Shown: piece after piece, positions 13,588 to 21,809 of the stretch
How the letters are laid out: each line of letters opens with the position of its first letter
Numbering within the stretch: position 1 is the stretch's first letter
NCBI GenBank assembly: GCA_026709135.1
Contig: JAPOTO010000168.1
Location: forward strand, 17,665 to 51,734
Direction of reading: 5' to 3'
Source: Gammaproteobacteria bacterium
GTDB lineage: Bacteria > Pseudomonadota > Gammaproteobacteria > Pseudomonadales > Pseudohongiellaceae
Length of the DNA: 34,070 bases
The notes under the pieces: model-generated
What the model saw: the letters and a program-made list of their open reading frames with translations, nothing else
Databases searched by the model: none
What the model was told of the DNA's origin: nothing
Translations under genes and position numbers: made by a program

Positions 13588-13616
13588 ATTCTAAAGCCTT
13601 CCCACGCGGGTGTCAA
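13588..13616 (-). promoter_or_regulatory. Strong sigma-70 promoter of the initiator tRNA gene
   Basis: On the minus strand a perfect -35 TTGACA (13616-13611) is followed by a 17-base spacer and a -10 TAGAAT (13593-13588). Transcription would start near 13581, about 22 bases before the mature tRNA 5' end. The discriminator after the -10 is CCGCG, a GC-rich form typical of stringently controlled stable-RNA promoters. It probably also serves rnr and rlmB. Confidence 0.8.
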
Positions 13617-13742
13617 CAAATCAATCGCATTTTGCGATGTTCGCGGCGGGGTTTCACAAACATCGGGGCTCGGGCTGGCGCTGGCATGGGCGAATTGCGC
13701 GGCGGACTCTGTTAGGATTGCCGGCGCCCGCGGGGACGCCAA

Positions 13743-15008
13743 ATGACCAAAGCCAATCTGTTTTATGCCCAGTCCGGCGGGGTGACCGCCGTGATCAACG
13801 CCAGCGCCTGCGGGGTGATCGAGACCGCGCGGGCCCATCCCGACCGCATCGGCGCGGTCTATGCCGGACGCAACGGCATCGTCGGCGCGCTCAACGAGGA
13901 ACTCATCGATACCGGGCGGGAGTCGGCCGAGACCATCGCGGCCCTGCGCCACACGCCGGCGGGGGCCTTCGGCTCCTGCCGCTACAAACTCAAGTCCTAC
14001 GCCGAGAACCCCCGCGAATATGACCGGCTGATGGCGGTTTTCCGGGCCCACGACATCCGCTATTTCCTGTACAACGGCGGCGGCGACTCGCAGGATACGG
14101 CCAACAAGATCGCCCAGCTCAGCCTCGACCAGGGCTTCCCCATCACCTGCATCGGCGTGCCCAAAACCGTCGACAACGACCTGCCGCTCACCGACAACTG
14201 CCCGGGCTTTGGTTCGGTGGCCAAATATGTCGCGGTTTCGATCCGCGAGGCGGGGCTCGATGTCGCCTCGATGTGCGACTCCTCGACCAAGGTCTTCGTG
14301 ATGGAAGTCATGGGGCGCCACGCGGGGTGGATCGCCGGCGCCGCCGGCCTTGCCAGCGAGGAAGCGGGCGATCCACCCCATATCATCCTGTTCCCCGAAA
14401 TCACCTTCGACCGCGAAAAATTCCTGCGCCGGGTCCAGGATTGCGTTGACGCTTACGGCTATTGCGCCATTGTCGTTTCCGAGGGCGTGAAGGGCGCCGA
14501 TGGCAAGTTCCTCTCCGAAGCCGGCGGCGCCGACGCCTTCGGCCACGCCCAGCTCGGCGGCGTGGCGCCGCTGATCGCCGATATGGTCAAGCAGGCGCTC
14601 GGCCACAAGTATCACTGGGCGGTGGCGGACTATCTGCAACGGGCGGCGCGCCACATCGCAGCGAAAACCGACGTCGAGCAAGCCTACGCCGTGGGCCGGG
14701 CGGCGGTGGAATTCGCCTTGGCGGGCAAGAACGCGGTCATGCCGACGATCGTGCGCGGCGATGGCGAGCCATATTCCTGGCGCATCGGCGAGGCGCCGCT
14801 GGCGGAAGTCGCCAATGTGGAGAAAAAAATGCCGCGGGACTACATCAGCGCCGACGGCTTCCACATCACCGCGGCCGCGAAAAAATATTTCGCCCCGCTG
14901 ATCGACGGCGAGGACTACCCCCCCTACCGCGGCGGCATGCCGCAATACGCCCGGCTCAAGCGCATACTGGCCGACAAGAAGCTGCCGAAATTCCCGGGGA
15001 AGCGCTGA
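13743..15008 (+). CDS. 6-phosphofructokinase, probably pyrophosphate-dependent
   Basis: This 421-residue PfkA-superfamily enzyme phosphorylates fructose 6-phosphate to the 1,6-bisphosphate. The N-terminal phosphoryl-donor loop is FYAQSGGVTAVINASACG; the donor-specificity loop is NGGGDSQDTANKI (about residues 114-126); the catalytic motif is PKTVDNDLPLTDN, where Lys after Pro is the hallmark of PPi users (ATP enzymes have Gly); and MGRHAGWIAGAAG follows. The GGGDS form departs from the more usual GGDDS or GGNDS. A GGGGA ribosome site lies about six bases before ATG 13743. A reversible PPi-PFK fits organisms lacking a standard ATP-PFK. It converges on pdxH, whose stop is 16 bases away. Confidence 0.88.
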   Translation: MTKANLFYAQSGGVTAVINASACGVIETARAHPDRIGAVYAGRNGIVGALNEELIDTGRESAETIAALRHTPAGAFGSCRYKLKSYAENPREYDRLMAVFRAHDIRYFLYNGGGDSQDTANKIAQLSLDQGFPITCIGVPKTVDNDLPLTDNCPGFGSVAKYVAVSIREAGLDVASMCDSSTKVFVMEVMGRHAGWIAGAAGLASEEAGDPPHIILFPEITFDREKFLRRVQDCVDAYGYCAIVVSEGVKGADGKFLSEAGGADAFGHAQLGGVAPLIADMVKQALGHKYHWAVADYLQRAARHIAAKTDVEQAYAVGRAAVEFALAGKNAVMPTIVRGDGEPYSWRIGEAPLAEVANVEKKMPRDYISADGFHITAAAKKYFAPLIDGEDYPPYRGGMPQYARLKRILADKKLPKFPGKR

Positions 15009-15024
15009 TTAAGCCAGGGCTTCC

Positions 15025-15672
15025 TTAAGGCGCGAGCCGCTCGATGCGCCAGCCGCCGGAAGCACTTGCAGACTGGCGCGAATAGCGGAAGCGGTCGTGG
15101 AGGCGGTCCGGCCGGCCCTGCCAGAACTCGTACTCGCTGGCCCGCACGCGGAAGCCGCCCCAATCCCCGGGCAGGGGGATTTCGCCATCGGCAAACTTCT
15201 CCGCAAGCCCGGCGAAGGCCGCGAGCAAGGCCTCGCGGGAGTTGATCGTCCGGCTTTGACGCGACGCCGCCGCCGCCAACTGGCTCGCCCGCGGTCGGGA
15301 GGAGAAATACGCCGCGGACTCTTCCCTGCCAATCCGCGCGGCCTCGCCGCAAATCTTGATCTGCCGATTGATGGCGTGCCAGGGGAACAGCAGGCTGATG
15401 CGTGGATTGCCGGCGAGTTCGAGCGCCTTGCGCGATTCGTAGTTGGTGTAGAAGACGAAGCCAGCCTCGTCGAACGCCTTGAGCAGGACGATGCGCTGGC
15501 TCGGCTGGCCATCGGCATCGACGGTGGCGGCGGCCATCGCGGTGGGGTCGGAGAGTTCCAGCTCAAGCGCCTCGCGCATCCAACGCTCGAATTGGTCGAG
15601 TGGATCCCGGGCGAGATCGCCGCGGCGCAATCCGCCAGAGAGGTACTCCCGCCGCTGCGATTCGAGTTTCAT
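15025..15672 (-). CDS. pdxH: Pyridoxamine/pyridoxine 5'-phosphate oxidase
   Basis: This 215-residue FMN flavoprotein oxidises PNP or PMP to pyridoxal 5'-phosphate. Family landmarks in order are: YLSGGLRRGDLARDPLDQFE near the N-terminus; AAATVDADGQPSQRIVLLKA with the FMN-binding Arg; FVFYTNYESRKALEL; SLLFPWHAINRQIKICGEA; FSSRPRASQLAAAASRQS; and the C-terminal HDRFRYSR and WRIERLAP. Length and C-terminal RLxP are standard. ATG 15672 (MKLESQRREYL) is the only sensible start; the frame continues upstream only as a shadow of the MORN gene. It lies 40 bases downstream of the MORN gene and is probably the last gene of that leftward transcript. Confidence 0.93.
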   Translation of the reverse strand: MKLESQRREYLSGGLRRGDLARDPLDQFERWMREALELELSDPTAMAAATVDADGQPSQRIVLLKAFDEAGFVFYTNYESRKALELAGNPRISLLFPWHAINRQIKICGEAARIGREESAAYFSSRPRASQLAAAASRQSRTINSREALLAAFAGLAEKFADGEIPLPGDWGGFRVRASEYEFWQGRPDRLHDRFRYSRQSASASGGWRIERLAP

Positions 15673-15712
15673 CGCGCAAGCCCCCCGGATCCCGCTCCGG
15701 CCCGCGCCGGGG

Positions 15713-16351
15713 TCAGCGCACGAAATCGCCGAAGTTCCACAGTTGCCGCCGGGCGGTGCCGGTTTCGTAATAGAAGGTGCCGTGGCCGTGCTTTTCGCTG
15801 GCGAAGAAGCCTCCGACGAACTTCTGGCCGTTGGCCCAGCGGTAGGTGCCCTGGCCCTGATAGTGGTCGTTGACGAACCCGCCGGTGTAGTTCTCGGTGT
15901 TGTCCTTGAACCAGAACTCGGTGTGCTGGTTCTCGCGCCACCTGGGCAGATTGAACACATAGGTGCCGCGGCCGTGGCGCTTGTTGTCCCGCCACTGGCC
16001 GATGTACAGATTGCCGCGGCCGTTCCAGTGCTTGCCGCGGCCCGCGCGGGTGCCGTTTTCCCAGCCGCCGGTGTAGATCTCCCTGGCGACGAAGGACACG
16101 GGGATTTCCAGCCTGCCCTGGCCGTGGAACTCGCCGTCCTTGAATGCCCCGACATAGCTGCCCTTGCCCCAGGGCGTGTCAAATTCCATCGCGCCATCGC
16201 CATCGACGCAGTCGCCGCGCAGGCAGGTTTCGGCGGTGACCGATTGCAGCGACTGGCCCACCGCCCCCGGCGCGGCGAGCAGCAGCGCGATGGTCAGCGC
16301 CGCCAGTGTCGTGTCATGTGTCTTGTGCCGCATCAGCATAACCGGCGCCAT
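15713..16351 (-). CDS. Exported MORN-repeat protein
   Basis: This protein of about 212 residues starts at MAPVMLMRHK, with ATG alternatives a few codons in. An N-terminal signal peptide (core LAALTIALLLAAPGAVGQ) is followed by MORN repeats of the Y-x-G-x-(F/W)-x-(D/N)-G-x-x-x-G-x-G type: YVGAFKDGEFHGQGRLE, YTGGWENGTRAGRGKHW, YIGQWRDNKRHGRGTYVF, YTGGFVNDHYQGQGTYRW and FVGGFFASEKHGHGTFYY. MORN repeats form beta-hairpin scaffolds for proteins or lipids. Its ATG overlaps the permease stop codon (TAATG), which implies coupled expression and perhaps a periplasmic partner role for the ABC permease (inference). One cysteine pair (ETCLRGDCVDG) near the mature N-terminus could form a disulfide. Confidence 0.82.
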   Translation of the reverse strand: MAPVMLMRHKTHDTTLAALTIALLLAAPGAVGQSLQSVTAETCLRGDCVDGDGAMEFDTPWGKGSYVGAFKDGEFHGQGRLEIPVSFVAREIYTGGWENGTRAGRGKHWNGRGNLYIGQWRDNKRHGRGTYVFNLPRWRENQHTEFWFKDNTENYTGGFVNDHYQGQGTYRWANGQKFVGGFFASEKHGHGTFYYETGTARRQLWNFGDFVR

Positions 16352-18993
16352 TAAACCACCCGGCGCAACACCGTCAAGGGGCTGGTGCTGACGACCTTGC
16401 GGGTGGAATTGACCCCGAGCAAGGCGATGATCGCGCAGCCCAGCGCCGGGCCGGCAAGCCAGACCCAATAATGCGGATTGAAGTCCTGCTCGAAAATCCG
16501 CTCCTGCAGGTAGTACAGCCCGCCTTCGGCGCCGAGCGTGGCGATAACGCCGGCGATGATGCCGATGAAGGAAAACTCGATCAGCAGCGAGGCGAGAATC
16601 AAGCGGCGACCGGCGCCGAGTGTGCGCAGGATCGCGTTTTCGTGAAACCGCTCGTCTAGGCTCGCCGACACACAGGACAGCAGCACCAGCGCCCCCGCCG
16701 CGAGCACGAGCAGGAAGATCAATTCAATCGCCGAGCTCACCTGGCCGATGATCGTCTGGATCTGCTCGATCAGCGCGTCCACCTCGATGACGACGATGGT
16801 GGGAAACTGCCGGATCAAATCATTGAGCAGCAGTTTCCGCCCGGCTTCCAGCCGCACCGTGGACAAGAAGGTCGCGCCGAGATGATTGATCGTTCCCGGC
16901 GAGAAGATGATGAAGAAATTCGGCTGCATGTTGTCCCAGCGCACCGAGCGCAGATTGGCCACCTCGGCGCTGACGAACTGCTGGTTGATCTCGAAGCCGA
17001 TTTCGTCGCCGATGCCGATGTTGAGCCAGTCGGCGTACTCCTCGTCAATCGAAACCAGGCCGGAACGGGGATTGTCGCCCCACCATGCCCCCGCGGTGAT
17101 GCGGTTGTCGGGTGGCGGCTCGTCGGCCCAGGTGACCTGCCGGCGGCTGAGCCGGCCTTGCACCTGGCGATTTCCGCTCTCGGCGCTCTGGCCGCTTTCG
17201 CCGCCATCGGCGGCCATCGCGTCCCGGGCGGCGGGGCGCTCGGGCAGCTCGTTGTTTTCCAGCAGGCTTGACCCGCCTTGTTCCCCGCCGCCCCCGGCAT
17301 CCGGTTCCGGTTCGGCGCCGTTGATCGTTCGCACCCGGGCGCTGATCAGGGGATAGAAGGCGTTGGCTTCGACCCCGTTTTCGGCGAAGAAGGCTTCAAT
17401 GCGCCCGACCTGGCCGCCGGTGACATTCATCATGAACAGGTTCGGCGTGTCCTCGGGCAGTTGCGCCCGCCAGTCCTCGATCAAATCGGTTCGCAGCAGG
17501 CTCAGGATCAGCAGCGACATGATCGTGACCGAAAACACCATCACCTGCAGCACGTTCTGCCACCGCCGCCGGCGCACCGCGGTCATCGCCAGCTTCCAGG
17601 CGTTGCCCGCCTTCATTCCCACCGAACCGCTGGTGGCCAGGAACAGCAGGGAAATCAGCGAAAGCAGCAGCCCGGTGCCAGCCACGCCAACCACGAGCAG
17701 GGTCGTCAGCACGAGGTCCCGGCTGTACCAGTAAATCAGCAAAACGCTGCCGCCGATGCCGAAGGCGTAGGGGATGCGGTCGCTGAAACGCAGCTGGGTC
17801 AGATCCTTGCGCAAAACCCGCAGCGGGGGTGTCTCGCGCAGCGCGAGCAGGGGCGGCAGGGCGAAGGCGAGCAGGCAGATGAAGGCGGTTAGGGCGCCAA
17901 CCACATAGGGCTCGAGCCCGGGTGGCGGCAATTCGACATTCAAACTCGCCCGCAGGGCCCGCAAGATGCCCTGGTGCAGCGCAAAGCCGAGCAGCGAGCC
18001 GAGCAGCACCGCCGCCAGCGCGAGTTTCAACTGGATCAGCAGATAAATCGCGCTGATGCGGGCCGAGGTGCAGCCGAGGGTCTTGAGAATCGCCACATAG
18101 TCATAATGCCGCTCGCTGTAGCGGCGGGCGCTGAGGGCGATGGCCAGGCCCGCGAGCAACACCGCGAACAGCGAGCCGAGCAGCAGATAGCCTTCGGCGC
18201 GGTCGAGCGCTTCGGCGATTTCCCCGCTTTCCTCGCGCACGTCGCGGATGTGGTAATTGCCATCGAAAGTTTCGTCCACCCATTGCTCGAACGCATCGAG
18301 GGCGACGAAATCGTCGTGGGCGAACAGCGCGCGGTGGCTGACGCGGCTGCCGGGCTGAACCACATTGGTGGCGGCGACATCGTCCATGTGCAGCATCAGC
18401 CGCGGGCCGGCGTTGTCAACGAAACCGCCCTGGCCCCGGTCGGGTTCGGCGATGATCACCGCGCCCACGGTCAACTCGGCTTCACCGACGAACACCGTCC
18501 CGCCGACCTCGACGCCGAGCGCGGGCAAGGCCCGGGATTCGAGCCAGACCTCCCCCGGCGGAGGGCCGCTGGCAACCGGCGCGCCGCGGGTGAAAGGCAG
18601 CAAGGTGGTGATCAATTTGCCGCGCAGGGGATACGCATCGCTCACCGCCTTGGCGGCGACGAGCATGTTGCCGCTGTCGGAAAACGCCATCGAGGTGAAG
18701 GACAGCGTGCCCGCGGTGCGGAAACCGCGGCGGGCGGCCTCGTTGATGATCTCCGCCGGGGCGGGCTCTCCCCGGGTGTGCAATACCCGGTCGGCGGCGA
18801 GCATATTGGCCGATTCCAGCAAAAGCGCGCGTTCGAGCCGGTCGGTGAACAGCGCGATGCCGGTTACCGAGGCCACCGCGAGCACCAGCGCAAGGAAAAG
18901 CAGCCGCAACTCGCCGCCGCGCCAGTCGCGCCACAGCAGGCGCCAGGAAACCGCGGGCAAATTGCCCAGGCCCGTCGCCGCGGCTTCAGGCAT
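16351..18993 (-). CDS. FtsX-like ABC transporter permease, YbbP type
   Basis: This is a large inner-membrane permease of about 880 residues. One membrane helix near the N-terminus (LRLLFLALVLAVASVTGIAL) precedes a long periplasmic domain; a cluster of helices from ~270 to ~480 contains the first FtsX core; a second periplasmic domain follows; and a final set (LIFLLVLAAGALVLLSCVSA to the end) forms the second FtsX core. This is the ten-helix layout of YbbP. ATG 18993 (MPEAAATGL) overlaps the ATPase stop by eight bases. A Gly/Glu/Ser-rich insert lies at ~558-612 (bases about 17160-17320) in the second periplasmic domain. Known context: YbbA-YbbP beside TesA in E. coli. The substrate is unknown; a role in extracting or exporting lipids or lipoproteins is inferred from the family. 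Confidence 0.88.
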   Translation of the reverse strand: MPEAAATGLGNLPAVSWRLLWRDWRGGELRLLFLALVLAVASVTGIALFTDRLERALLLESANMLAADRVLHTRGEPAPAEIINEAARRGFRTAGTLSFTSMAFSDSGNMLVAAKAVSDAYPLRGKLITTLLPFTRGAPVASGPPPGEVWLESRALPALGVEVGGTVFVGEAELTVGAVIIAEPDRGQGGFVDNAGPRLMLHMDDVAATNVVQPGSRVSHRALFAHDDFVALDAFEQWVDETFDGNYHIRDVREESGEIAEALDRAEGYLLLGSLFAVLLAGLAIALSARRYSERHYDYVAILKTLGCTSARISAIYLLIQLKLALAAVLLGSLLGFALHQGILRALRASLNVELPPPGLEPYVVGALTAFICLLAFALPPLLALRETPPLRVLRKDLTQLRFSDRIPYAFGIGGSVLLIYWYSRDLVLTTLLVVGVAGTGLLLSLISLLFLATSGSVGMKAGNAWKLAMTAVRRRRWQNVLQVMVFSVTIMSLLILSLLRTDLIEDWRAQLPEDTPNLFMMNVTGGQVGRIEAFFAENGVEANAFYPLISARVRTINGAEPEPDAGGGGEQGGSSLLENNELPERPAARDAMAADGGESGQSAESGNRQVQGRLSRRQVTWADEPPPDNRITAGAWWGDNPRSGLVSIDEEYADWLNIGIGDEIGFEINQQFVSAEVANLRSVRWDNMQPNFFIIFSPGTINHLGATFLSTVRLEAGRKLLLNDLIRQFPTIVVIEVDALIEQIQTIIGQVSSAIELIFLLVLAAGALVLLSCVSASLDERFHENAILRTLGAGRRLILASLLIEFSFIGIIAGVIATLGAEGGLYYLQERIFEQDFNPHYWVWLAGPALGCAIIALLGVNSTRKVVSTSPLTVLRRVV

Positions 18994-19675
18994 GGACCGG
19001 CTCCGGTCGGCTTTCCCCGTTGGCGATTTCACCGGCCACCAGCCGGATGCTGCGGCCGCATTTGCGCGCCAGCCGCTCCTCGTGGGTGACGAGCACCAGG
19101 GTGGTGTCGAACTCGCGGTTCAACTCGAACAGCACATCGATCACCTTGCCGCCGGTGGCGGTGTCGAGATTGCCGGTGGGCTCGTCGGCGAACAGCACCC
19201 GGGCCTTGGTGGCGAAGGCCCGGGCGATGGCGACCCGCTGTTGTTCGCCGCCGGAAAGCTGGTTCGGATAATGGTGCCAGCGATCGCCGAGCCCAACCCG
19301 GTCGAGCAGCTTGCGCGCCTTGCCGCCGGCGCCGGATTCACCCTTCAATTCGATCGGCAGCATGGCGTTTTCCAGCGCGGTCAGGCTCGGCAGCAACTGG
19401 AAAGTCTGGAACACGAACCCCACCGCTTCGGCCCGCAGCAGCGCCCGCTGCTCTTCGTCCATGGTGGAAAGCTGCCTGCCATCGAGCCAGATTTCGCCGG
19501 ATGTGGCGGTGTCCAAGCCCGCCATCAAGCCCAGCAGGGTGGACTTCCCCGACCCGGAGGCGCCGACGATGGCGACGGACTCGCCAGCCTCGATTCGCAA
19601 GCTGACATCATTCAGGATCGTCAGCTCGCCCTCGCTGGTGGGGACGCGCTTGGTCAGGCCTGCGGTGCGGATCAT
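18986..19675 (-). CDS. ABC transporter ATP-binding protein, YbbA/LolD type
   Basis: This 229-residue nucleotide-binding subunit has Walker A GASGSGKST, Q-loop FVFQTFQLLPSLTALEN, signature LSGGEQQRVAIARAF, Walker B VLFADEPTGNLD and H-loop VLVTHEE. The 'NLD' D-loop and short length match the LolD/MacB/YbbA group that partners FtsX-type permeases. ATG 19675 (MIRTAGLTKRV) is preferred; upstream codons to 19768 read as a non-conserved leader crossing the promoter region. It is the first gene of a leftward operon with the permease, MORN protein and probably pdxH, and is divergent from tesA. Confidence 0.92.
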   Translation of the reverse strand: MIRTAGLTKRVPTSEGELTILNDVSLRIEAGESVAIVGASGSGKSTLLGLMAGLDTATSGEIWLDGRQLSTMDEEQRALLRAEAVGFVFQTFQLLPSLTALENAMLPIELKGESGAGGKARKLLDRVGLGDRWHHYPNQLSGGEQQRVAIARAFATKARVLFADEPTGNLDTATGGKVIDVLFELNREFDTTLVLVTHEERLARKCGRSIRLVAGEIANGESRPEPVHA

Positions 19676-19711
19676 GCTGTGCTCGCCGGTTTGCCAGCTT
19701 CGGGGGCAGTC

Positions 19712-19717
19712 ATTATA
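19712..19717 (-). promoter_or_regulatory. Consensus -10 box of the leftward ABC operon
   Basis: On the minus strand TATAAT occurs at 19717-19712, 36 bases before the ATPase ATG at 19675, in the gap shared with divergent tesA. No good -35 is found at 16-18 bases, so activity may need an activator or the match may be fortuitous. Confidence 0.4.
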
Positions 19718-19828
19718 GTGCAAGTGCGGGGGCCGCTTTCGCGCTGGCCCGATGGTCGCGTCCGCCAAGTCCGCCCGGGCCTGACCACCGCTTCGCCAAC
19801 TTTACGCATGGCTGAAAGGTTACGGTTC

Positions 19829-20527
19829 ATGAAATTTCCCCGGCTATGTCCCCATCGGCCTGATCCGAAAAATGGCCGGAGGACAATCCGCGCATGGCTC
19901 GGCGGGGCGGGTCTGGTGTTCGCGGCGCTGGCGCTGGCCTTGCCCGCGGCCTACGCGCAGCAGCGCAATCTGCTCGTGTGGGGCGACAGCCTCAGCGCCG
20001 CCCACGGCATCGCCGCGGAGCGGGGCTGGGTGGCACTGCTCGCGCAACGGGTGGAACGGGAATTCCCGTCATACCGGGTGATCAACGGCAGCGTCAGCGG
20101 CGAGACCACCACCGGCGGACTCGAACGGCTGCCGGCGATGCTCGCCGAGTACCAACCGGAACTCGTCATCCTCGAACTCGGCGGCAACGACGGCCTGCGC
20201 GGCATCCCGGTCAAGGCCATCCGCGACAATCTCGACACCATGATCGGCCTGATCCAAGACGCCGGCGGGCGCGTGCTGCTCGCCGGCATGCGGATTCCAC
20301 CCAACTACGGCCCCCGCTACACCGGCCCCTTCCACCAGAACTACTTCAGCCTCGCGGAAGAACACCGCCTGCCCCTGCTCCCCTTCCTCCTCGAAGGCAT
20401 CCCGGAAAACCCCAAACTCATGCAGCACGACGGCATCCACCCCCGAGCCGAAGCCCAACCCATCATCCTCGAAAACATCTGGCAAGTGCTCAACCCCATG
20501 CTCCGCGAAGCGGACTCCCGGCGCTAA
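19829..20527 (+). CDS. tesA: Multifunctional acyl-CoA thioesterase I / lysophospholipase L1
   Basis: This is an SGNH/GDSL hydrolase of 232 residues from ATG 19829, with AAAGG about ten bases upstream; an in-frame ATG at 19808 is the alternative. A basic N-terminus and a hydrophobic stretch ending LALALPAAYA form a signal peptide, so the enzyme is periplasmic. Catalytic blocks are WGDSLSAAHG (Ser ~54), SGETTTGGLERLP (block II Gly), LELGGNDGLRG (block III Asn) and DGIHPRAEAQP (Asp ~201, His ~204). Known: it hydrolyses long-chain acyl thioesters, lysophospholipids and some esters. Its position divergent from a YbbA/YbbP pair repeats the E. coli arrangement. Its stop lies three bases from the stop of the opposing MFS gene. 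Confidence 0.93.
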   Translation: MKFPRLCPHRPDPKNGRRTIRAWLGGAGLVFAALALALPAAYAQQRNLLVWGDSLSAAHGIAAERGWVALLAQRVEREFPSYRVINGSVSGETTTGGLERLPAMLAEYQPELVILELGGNDGLRGIPVKAIRDNLDTMIGLIQDAGGRVLLAGMRIPPNYGPRYTGPFHQNYFSLAEEHRLPLLPFLLEGIPENPKLMQHDGIHPRAEAQPIILENIWQVLNPMLREADSRR

Positions 20528-20530
20528 AGC

Positions 20531-21805
20531 CTAGTCCGCGGCAGCCTCAGCCAGATCGCTGAGGGTGTTGTTGCGCAGGCGCAGCAGCATGAGTGCGGAA
20601 ATCAGGTTGCACAGGCCCATGGCGATCAAGGCCAGATCGTAATTGCCGGCGAAGTCGTAGTACCAGGCGACGATCACCGGCCCCACGGCCGACAGGCCGA
20701 AGGAAAAAGGCAGCGCCATGCTGCGCACCGAACCGAGGTGGCGGCGGCCGAAGAACGAAGCCCAGATCACTTCCTGCAGGGGCAGCAGCCCGCCCCAGCC
20801 GAACCCCATCAGCAAAAAGCTCGCGTAGACGAGCCAATCGGCTCCGCCGGCGATGCTGAAAACGATCAGAATCACCGCCAGCCCGGTGGTGAGCGCGCCC
20901 AGGGCAGCCAGCCGCGGCGGCTGGAAGCGGTCGATCAGCAGGCCCCAGAACGGCTTGCTGAAGAACGCGGGCACCGAAGCCAGCGGCACCATGCCCGCGG
21001 CGATCATGCGCGAATAACCGGCGTCGGTCATCAACGGAATCGTCTGCAGCAGCATCACCGTGATCGAAATCTGGAACAGGCCGAAGGCGACCACGAGCAC
21101 ATAGAACTCGCCGGTGCGCATGGCCTGGGACCGGGTCATCGAGCGGGCGAAATCCGCCCGCGCCGCCGCTCCCTGGCCCTGCTCGATTTCGCGTTTGGTC
21201 TTGCCGTCGGGATACAGCCCATGGTCTTCCGGGCGGCGGCGCATCAGCGCGGCCATCGGCAGGGTCAGGCACAGGGTGATCCCGCCGAGTATCCGCCAGG
21301 AATCGCGCCAGCCGAAATTGTCGACGAAAAAAGTCGTCGCCGGCTGAATCAGGATGCCGGCCAGCGAGATGCCCATGGCGGCGAGCGAAACCGCCCAGCC
21401 GCGGCGCTCGACGAACCATTTGCCCAGGGTCACATTGACCACCAGGTTGCCGACCATCGCCCCGCCGACGGTGAGCATCACGCCGTTTATCAGCAACCAC
21501 TGTGGAAGGTTCTGGATCAGGCTCAGGCTGTACAGCGCCGCCGACATCAGCAGCGCGCCGGCGAATACGAAGGGCCGCCCGCCCCAGCGGTCGATCCCAG
21601 TGCCAATCAGGAAGCCGGTGAAGGCCACCACCATCTGCCCGATCGACCGCGAGGCGCTGAATTCCGCCCGGCTCCAGCCGAACTCGTCGTTCATCGGCAC
21701 CATGAAGGCGCCGGCGACGTAGTTCGACATGCCGATGGCGATGAACTGGGTGACCAATCCGGCGGCAACAATCCAGTAGCCGTAGTAAATGCCGCGCCGC
21801 GCCAC
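20531..21805 (-). CDS. MFS transporter, OFA/monocarboxylate-like
   Basis: This is a 424-residue, twelve-helix major facilitator. The N-terminus (YYGYWIVAAGLVTQFIAIGM) and early GWSRAEFSASRSIGQMVVAF resemble the oxalate/formate and monocarboxylate antiporter branch. The loop after helix 2 (GTGIDRWGGRPFVFAGALL) is the MFS signature, and a long basic/acidic central loop separates the two halves. The start is a GTG at 21805, four bases after the fpr stop codon; no upstream ATG is available. This spacing makes fpr and this gene one leftward transcript. The substrate cannot be told from the sequence; an organic acid or a metallophore are both possible, the latter only from the neighbourhood. Confidence 0.8.
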   Translation of the reverse strand: MARRGIYYGYWIVAAGLVTQFIAIGMSNYVAGAFMVPMNDEFGWSRAEFSASRSIGQMVVAFTGFLIGTGIDRWGGRPFVFAGALLMSAALYSLSLIQNLPQWLLINGVMLTVGGAMVGNLVVNVTLGKWFVERRGWAVSLAAMGISLAGILIQPATTFFVDNFGWRDSWRILGGITLCLTLPMAALMRRRPEDHGLYPDGKTKREIEQGQGAAARADFARSMTRSQAMRTGEFYVLVVAFGLFQISITVMLLQTIPLMTDAGYSRMIAAGMVPLASVPAFFSKPFWGLLIDRFQPPRLAALGALTTGLAVILIVFSIAGGADWLVYASFLLMGFGWGGLLPLQEVIWASFFGRRHLGSVRSMALPFSFGLSAVGPVIVAWYYDFAGNYDLALIAMGLCNLISALMLLRLRNNTLSDLAEAAAD

Positions 21806-21809
21806 CCGC

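Noticed and set aside
15009..15024. A small AAGCC/GGCTT palindrome between phosphofructokinase and pdxH as a bidirectional terminator.
   Set aside because: The stem is only four to five pairs with almost no loop and no T-tract.
18365..19828. A long N-terminal extension in frame with tesA.
   Set aside because: It runs antisense to the ABC ATPase and permease genes, while TesA has a ribosome site and signal peptide at 19829.
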